Of a stretch of DNA of 64,000 bases, positions 59,720-64,000 are shown one piece after another. The number at the start of each line of letters is the position of its first letter. Position 1 is the stretch's first letter. A program made the position numbers and the translations under genes. Below the pieces are notes generated by a model. The model was not told the DNA's origin. It made no database searches and saw only the letters and a program-made list of their open reading frames with translations. The stretch spans positions 67,501-131,500 of the forward strand of contig CAJQUW010001848.1 of assembly GCA_907163375.1 (NCBI GenBank), given 5' to 3'. The stretch is from Prostheceraeus crozeri (lineage: Eukaryota > Platyhelminthes > Polycladida > Euryleptidae).

Positions 59720-59817
59720 TTTAGTTGGATAATAGAATAGAGAGAGAGAGAGAAAATGTGCGTCCGTCACTCGTGTGATTCAACGATGGAATGATTCTCA
59801 CTGTGGAAGGCTCGCTA

Positions 59818-59825
59818 TTTATATA
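59818..59825 (-). promoter_or_regulatory. TATA box of the ATG-intron gene, right arm
   Basis: TTTATATA on the plus strand (TATATAAA on the minus), about 100 bp before the ATG, as in the left arm. Confidence 0.55.
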
Positions 59826-60399
59826 GAAATGCTTGATTCTCATTGGATGATGATCCTCATTCGACAATAACATCAAGCTGATTCCAAATCTGACACGCTA
59901 ACGAGTGTGACTGCAGAAACATTTCTTCAACGTTCGCTACGTTTCACAACAAGCTGTCAAAGACTTCTTACAAACTTATTTCAACATTTGCATTTAAGTG
60001 AACATGTGCTTCACATATTCTACACGAACGGTTAACGCATGTAATATAAAACCCTAAATCCAACCGTAGAGGAGCCTAGCTTGGATTATGAACTTTACAA
60101 TCCATGTGATTCAATGTCATGGAACTAGCTCTCGTACACTCAACGTGTGTGACAACATCTGGTTTTATAAAACATTCAACGCTGACTATAAGACCTTGTG
60201 TGAAACAATCTACACAGCGCAGTAAAACGTTCTAGCGCTGTGATGAACACTGTTTTCATATAACATTCTAAACTCGCAGTCTTACTGCAGTAGAAAACTG
60301 CTTTTACTAAACCTGATGAAGCTAATCTAACAGTCATGAAGTTTGAATTTCTAATAGGGAAACATTTGGCAACTGTCTCCAATAAAACTTTCTAACACT
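59826..60399. other. Spacer, right arm
   Basis: Mirror of 51201-51775, nearly identical. No gene called. Confidence 0.4.
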
Positions 60400-61181
60400 G
60401 TGAAAGTAAGTTACAAGACAATCTACACTGTGCAGTAAAACCTTCTAAAACTTTCTAGTGCTGTGATGAGTTCGGTCAGTCATATAACGTCAATGATCAA
60501 ACTTTATTTTCACAAACGTGCGTCGCGGTAAATTATTTGACTACACTAACGCTTACATTTCATGACATGTGTGTTTCATAAAACGTTGATGATCAAACTT
60601 TCTAACTATACATCAACCTGTGTTGCAGTAAAACTTTTACAAACCATGATACACTTTCTAACGACACTCAGGAATACAACTTCGATGATCAGACTTTACT
60701 TTCTCAAACGGGTGTCACAGTAAAATTATTTGACTACACTAACTTTGCAAACCATGATACACTTTCTGACTAGACTTACAAATAAAACGTTGATGATCAA
60801 ACTTTCTAACTATACATCAACCTGTGTTGCAGTAAAACTTTTACAAACCATGATACACTTTCTAACGACACTCACGAATACAACTTCGATGATCAGACTT
60901 TACTTTCTCAAACGGGTGTCACAGTAAAATTATTTGACTACACTAACTTTGCAAACCATGATACACTTTCTGACTAGACTTACAAATAAAACGTTGATGA
61001 TCAAACTTTCTAACTATACATCAACCTGTGTTGCAATAAAACTTTTGTACAACATGATAAAGTTTCTGACTAGACTTACGAATACAACGTTGATGATCAA
61101 ACTTTTCTAACTATACATCAACCTGTGTTGCAGTGAAACTTTTACAAACCATGATACACTTTCTAACGACACTCGCGAATA
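60400..61181. repeat. Tandem repeat of about 100-bp units, right arm
   Basis: Mirror of 50640-51200 with about 200 bp more, i.e. about two extra units. Unit versions and order otherwise match the left arm. Confidence 0.75.
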
Positions 61182-61397
61182 GTGATGGAGATCGCCAGCT
61201 CCAAATTCCTCCACCAATTATGGGAATGGTACACCCCTAACTCCCAGCCACGAACTATGGCGGAGTGGGAGTACATCGACAAAGTGAGCCTCGCGGTAGA
61301 AGAACGATTGAAGCAAGTGAACTGTTTTTGTGATCTATGTGAAGCCAGACTCTGGGATGATATTGACGATGAAGACCTTTTGAAATACATGCCATAA
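61182..61397 (+). CDS. Unknown 71-aa protein, right arm
   Basis: Intact mirror copy of the left-arm gene with Ser in place of Thr at residue 7. The stop is again embedded in an AATAAA-containing sequence. The tryptophan-rich start, the cysteine cluster and the acidic end are preserved. Confidence 0.6.
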   Translation: MMEIASSKFLHQLWEWYTPNSQPRTMAEWEYIDKVSLAVEERLKQVNCFCDLCEARLWDDIDDEDLLKYMP

Positions 61398-61770
61398 TAA
61401 ATTTTTATTTCATATTATCTTTGCTTTCATACTGACTTACTTGAATGGGGCTTCAGTGGATGATTTAACCATGTATACTTTTTCATTTGGAAATAGTAGC
61501 ACACTTAGTTTAACTTGCAATTCTTATAACATTTCATATGGGCGATGATGATAGATGAAATAGTGTTAGATAAAATTAAGATAGCTTACACTTCTGATAC
61601 AGGGATAGCAATCGACTGCGATCCATGTGTAAAGCTTGTGTAGCTTGTTAGACTACGGAAGAGAGAAGTGTGTTATGTTGCGTGTGGCGCGTGAGTGTCC
61701 TCCCATTTCATTCCATTCATCAATTCGTCTCATTGATAGAGACAGGTAGAACTCATGGTTCTCATAACGT

Positions 61771-62163
61771 ATGCAATGGAAAGTTTTAGGCAACCTTCGA
61801 CAGTTGGCTAAATGTCGCCCTGGCGCGAATGCATACTACGTTGAGACAGAGGCAATCACTTGCAAACATGACGCAGAGAGGTTTAACAAGATTGACCATT
61901 GCCGAATGTCCCTTGCGGTATACATAGCTACGGGTTTCACCGCCGCCCTTTACAGGAACGCCCGTCGAAAGGAAGTATTACACCGAACTTCATTTGCAAC
62001 GTTCAAGTTGACTGATAGCAGATTCAACTTAATGATAGTATTCGCCAGTCCGAAGACTGCCCAGGGCAAACCGCGTGGAGGTTCTATCATGTCTTGCCCC
62101 ATGGTGGCCCTTAAGAGAGCCGGTGGTTCGTTCTCGGGGTGTGTGGTAGGGACTCAGGCTTGA
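61771..62163 (+). CDS. Unknown 130-aa protein, right arm
   Basis: Intact, predicted protein identical to the left-arm copy. It converges on the right-arm zinc-finger/coiled-coil copy with the same 10-bp tail-to-tail overlap. Confidence 0.6.
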   Translation: MQWKVLGNLRQLAKCRPGANAYYVETEAITCKHDAERFNKIDHCRMSLAVYIATGFTAALYRNARRKEVLHRTSFATFKLTDSRFNLMIVFASPKTAQGKPRGGSIMSCPMVALKRAGGSFSGCVVGTQA

Positions 62164-63329
62164 TGTTTCGACTGCGGCTCCGGTAACGGGGCGGGTGGTC
62201 GCTTCTCTTGGATGTCTGTAAAGAAAGAAGTAGTGAGTTATCATCTTACATTTTAATTTAGTCATTTTTACTTACAGATCTTCTCGGACGCTTCCTCATA
62301 AAGGAAATTCGAGATCGGATCACGATGATCGAAGGTGAAGTGTAGACACTCCACCCCTTTCTTCACCCGAGAGTAGCATTTCTCCCCTCTTCCACGCTCG
62401 TACAAGAGAGGAGTTTCTGCTACTCTCCCCTTTCTAATAGGGGTGTGCAGACGGCTGGAACGCACCCTTCGATCGCGATCCACCAGCTGCGCCGAACGGT
62501 GCAGCTCGTGATTCGTCTCAACCACCTTAGCCATCTGCACACGGAGTCTCTCCACTTCCTCCTTCAACCTTCGTATCTCCTTCTCCCTACTTTCCCTCTC
62601 TGCTAGCAAAGCCTCTTCTCTGGCTTTCCCCTCGAGAGTCTTGAGCCTCTCCTGATCCAACTCGCCATCCCGCTCGCTTAATCTCTCCTTCACCTTCTTC
62701 ATCTCTCCGGCCACGTTCTTTAGGTCCTCATACTTTGACTTGTATGAGAAGGCCTCCTCCTTCAACTTCTCCACCTCTTTCTTTAGTCTATCCCGTTCGG
62801 CGATCACCGGCGGGCGCTTGACAAAATTGCGACATTGTGTTGCAATTCCACTCGCAGTCACGGCTGTAGGGGTCTCGCGATCGAGGTCGACGTCCTCGAT
62901 AGGTTGCGACTGTAGCTCTCCCTCCTCCTCCTCCTCACTATCGCTGCTGGACAGCGAGCTCTCGCTACTAAGTGAGGATATAGCGGCAATCGCTTCAATG
63001 GCGGATTATAGCTCAGTGGCCTCAGTGGTGAAGAGTGAACTCCGTTCTTGCTCGTTGGCAGATTGTAGCTCCAAAGAACGGAGCTCAGTGGCGAAGAGTG
63101 AACTCCGTTCTTCTTCGCCTACTTCGCCTGTTTGACACTCGCTGTGTTGTGAGTGCCAATCCTCCAGCCGCTCACTTAAGCGACTGACTTTGTGGGCTCC
63201 GCAATAGTAGCGAGCGACCCCTATCTGTTTCTTGTTAGTGCAAGCGTGTTTCTTGTAGGCGTCAGCCCGGAATACCTTCCGGCATTGACACAGTTTGAAA
63301 CTGGTCTTCATATTATTGTATTTCGGCAT
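62154..63329 (-). pseudogene. Zinc-finger and coiled-coil gene, right arm
   Basis: Mirror copy of 48481-49650 with the same Cys/His clusters, acidic middle, coiled coil and 60-bp intron near the end. A few amino-acid substitutions separate it from the left copy (for example Ile/Thr in LHIPIRKG and Leu/Ser in DPILNF). This copy looks broken (about one break). The outer leader region differs between the arms. Confidence 0.65.
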
Positions 63330-64000
63330 TTCTGAAGCGAAAAACGGAAAACAATGATTTTACACTTAGTGAGGAATGATAGATTTGAGTATAGTGAGTG
63401 GCACTCGATCCCGTCGACAGCCCGAAGGCCTTGTACTGATCACTAGGGAAGTGAGATATCTTCCCCGATACCCGCTATTTACAGCTGAAGACATCATTGT
63501 CACTGCCCCGAAGTGGTAACAGCAACGCCGAGTCAACAGTAGCTGGGATCTAACCCCTCAAAGCTGCCTTAGACTTAGTTAAATTTGAAATCTGATAGCA
63601 CATTTGAACTTACATACTTGAAAACCTTGAGGAAACATCCCAAGTTATTGCTTTGATCAGCTTGATAGCAAGCCGTAGAGAGCTTGATTCACCAGCGTTT
63701 TGCAATGGAGATGTTTAGAGGCCACCCATGACAAGATAGCTAAGACTCAACCGATTGGCGTTCAAAGTGCTACGTTGAGAACTGTGTCAAATGCCCAACA
63801 TGAGGCATGAGTTGTCCCAGCGGTTACGGTCTAAACTATGACACACTCCCTTGCCACACTTATCACTACGGCATCGTCCGCCGTCCCGAAGGAACACCCT
63901 GTCAGTGGAATATTACAGCAAAACTCTCCGTTGAAATGTTGAAAATTTTTCTCCCCGATTGACTTTAAAACTCTCCGATTGACATGAAACTCACCATACA

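Larger units (their letters stand above)
47118..64000. mobile_element. Giant imperfect palindrome, virus-like or mobile element (fossil)
   Basis: From about 47118 outward-in, each segment of the left side has a reverse-complement partner on the right, ending with the last bases of the window. The centre is at 54828/54829. Partner coordinates add up to about 109657 at the centre and about 111600-111820 further out. The difference comes mainly from unequal tandem-repeat arrays and one outer block found only on the left. The gene order on each side, from the centre, is exonuclease-like, RING-like, ATG-intron gene, 71-aa ORF, 130-aa ORF, zinc-finger/coiled-coil gene. Gene sequences on the two sides are nearly identical. 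Both arms carry broken copies (a few breaks in all), so the element looks inactive but young. No hallmark capsid, polymerase, integrase or transposase was recognised; viral origin is inferred from architecture only. Confidence 0.8.

Noticed and set aside
47118-64000. Naming the palindrome a herpesvirus, poxvirus or Polinton relic
   Set aside because: No capsid, polymerase, integrase or other hallmark protein of any of these was recognised. Only the layout is suggestive.

Overview
The window is AT-rich animal nuclear DNA. It has a spliced protocadherin-type exon, tRNA-derived SINEs, non-LTR retrotransposon (LINE) 3' ends, Tc1/mariner elements with TA target sites, and GT-AG introns with TATA and AATAAA signals. 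A marine or lophotrochozoan-like invertebrate is my best guess, but no marker fixes the taxon.

Layout. (1) 1-4.2 kb: the first coding exon of a protocadherin-like gene on the minus strand (3031-4152), whose later exons lie beyond the left edge; two SINEs and a 159-bp hairpin lie downstream. (2) 4.2-41 kb: gene-poor DNA holding further SINEs, a 735-bp non-autonomous TA element (7396-8130), a Tc1 element (11092-12725) nested in a LINE fragment, a mariner-like element with 172-bp terminal inverted repeats (14339-16107), two short palindromes, a GC-rich island (about 35.5-36.0 kb), a LINE fragment at 37.3 kb and a tRNA-like sequence at 41.0 kb. (3) 41.8-45.6 kb: a 21-bp minisatellite and two more LINE 3' ends, one inside a possible hAT-like non-autonomous element. 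(4) About 46.4 kb to the right edge: a very large imperfect palindrome.

The palindrome is the outstanding feature. Its centre is at 54828/54829, with exact 212-bp arms around a 6-base loop. Outward on both sides come about 29-bp minisatellite arrays of unequal length and then the same compact gene block in mirror order: a DEDDh-exonuclease-like protein, a tiny RING-like ORF, a spliced gene whose first coding exon is just ATG, a tandem-repeat tract, a 71-aa ORF, a 130-aa ORF, and a zinc-finger/coiled-coil protein with two introns. Genes are close-packed, overlap tail to tail, have TATA boxes and introns of about 60 bp, and resemble nothing else in the window. The arrangement looks like a head-to-head copy of the end of a linear, virus-like or mobile genome (hairpin end, tandem repeats, then genes). 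No capsid, polymerase or integrase was recognised, so viral origin is inference. The element continues past the right edge. Several gene copies are broken, so I treat it as a fossil.
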